A stretch of DNA of 7,557 bases. Source: an uncultured Clostridia bacterium. Lineage in GTDB: Bacteria; Bacillota; Clostridia; Oscillospirales; Acutalibacteraceae. The position numbers were made by a program, and so were the translations under genes. Positions 7,512 through 7,557 of this stretch are shown piece by piece. The DNA lies in the NCBI GenBank assembly GCA_945875045.1, contig CAMCIX010000067.1, positions 1 to 7,557 of the forward strand. Direction: 5' to 3'. The notes under the pieces are model-generated. The model did not search any database. It saw only the letters and a program-made list of their open reading frames with translations, and had not been told where the DNA came from. Each line of letters starts with the position of its first letter. Within the stretch, counting starts at the first letter, position 1.

Positions 7512-7557
7512 CTGTCTCTTATACACATCTGACGCTGCCGACGATATGCAGTGTGTA
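7512..7557 (-). other. Library adapter (Nextera/Tn5), inverted copy, not genomic
   Basis: Bases 7512-7530 are CTGTCTCTTATACACATCT, the reverse complement of the Tn5 mosaic end. They are followed by the reverse complement of the read-1 adapter (7531-7544) and of the same 12-base tag seen at the left end, plus one extra base. Genomic sequence ends at 7511. Confidence 0.98.

Noticed and set aside
1..7557. Terminal inverted repeats suggesting a complete transposon
   Set aside because: The repeats are exact Nextera/Tn5 adapter plus tag, and no transposase is encoded between them.

Overview
The window is one tagmentation-library molecule, not a natural unit with ends of its own. Bases 1-45 and 7512-7557 are Nextera/Tn5 adapter plus a 12-base tag in inverted orientation, leaving about 7,466 bp of real DNA (46-7511). 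The content points to an anaerobic gut-type Firmicute, probably Ruminococcaceae/Oscillospirales. The reasons are a type I dockerin on a large exported enzyme, a low-to-moderate G+C content, strong GGAGG ribosome binding sites, and a Firmicutes-type mobilization module. Species cannot be named from the sequence.

Left part, + strand (46-4735): the 3' part of a very large multidomain protein. It is open at its 5' end, so its true start and any signal peptide are missing. In order it carries four peptidoglycan-binding-like repeats, an Rv2525c-like (DUF1906) glycoside-hydrolase-like domain, an LCAT/lipase-type alpha/beta hydrolase with a visible Ser-Asp-His set, two Ig-like (Big_2) domains and a C-terminal dockerin. 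A small lipoprotein gene of unknown function follows after 11 bp, with its ribosome binding site overlapping the stop codon. A strong, probably bidirectional terminator (4768-4803) closes this unit.

Middle (4804-4910): about 107 bp of AT-rich, non-coding sequence with one short inverted repeat. It separates two convergent units and is a candidate place for the edge of a mobile element, though no attachment site can be proven.

Right part, - strand (7460 down to 4911): a compact mobilization module read leftwards. It consists of an excisionase-like DNA-binding protein, a winged-helix replication/regulatory-type protein (11-bp overlap, GTG start), a hairpin-rich 108-bp gap that is a good oriT candidate, a ribbon-helix-helix MobC-like protein, and a relaxase whose start overlaps the MobC stop by one base. 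This is the DNA-processing part of an integrative mobilizable or conjugative element. Integrase, coupling protein and secretion genes are not in the window.

I see no CRISPR array, tRNA, rRNA or complete insertion sequence. The most unusual natural item is the wall-binding / glycosidase-like / lipase-like / dockerin fusion. The item most likely to mislead an annotator is the adapter, which creates a false N-terminus on the excisionase.
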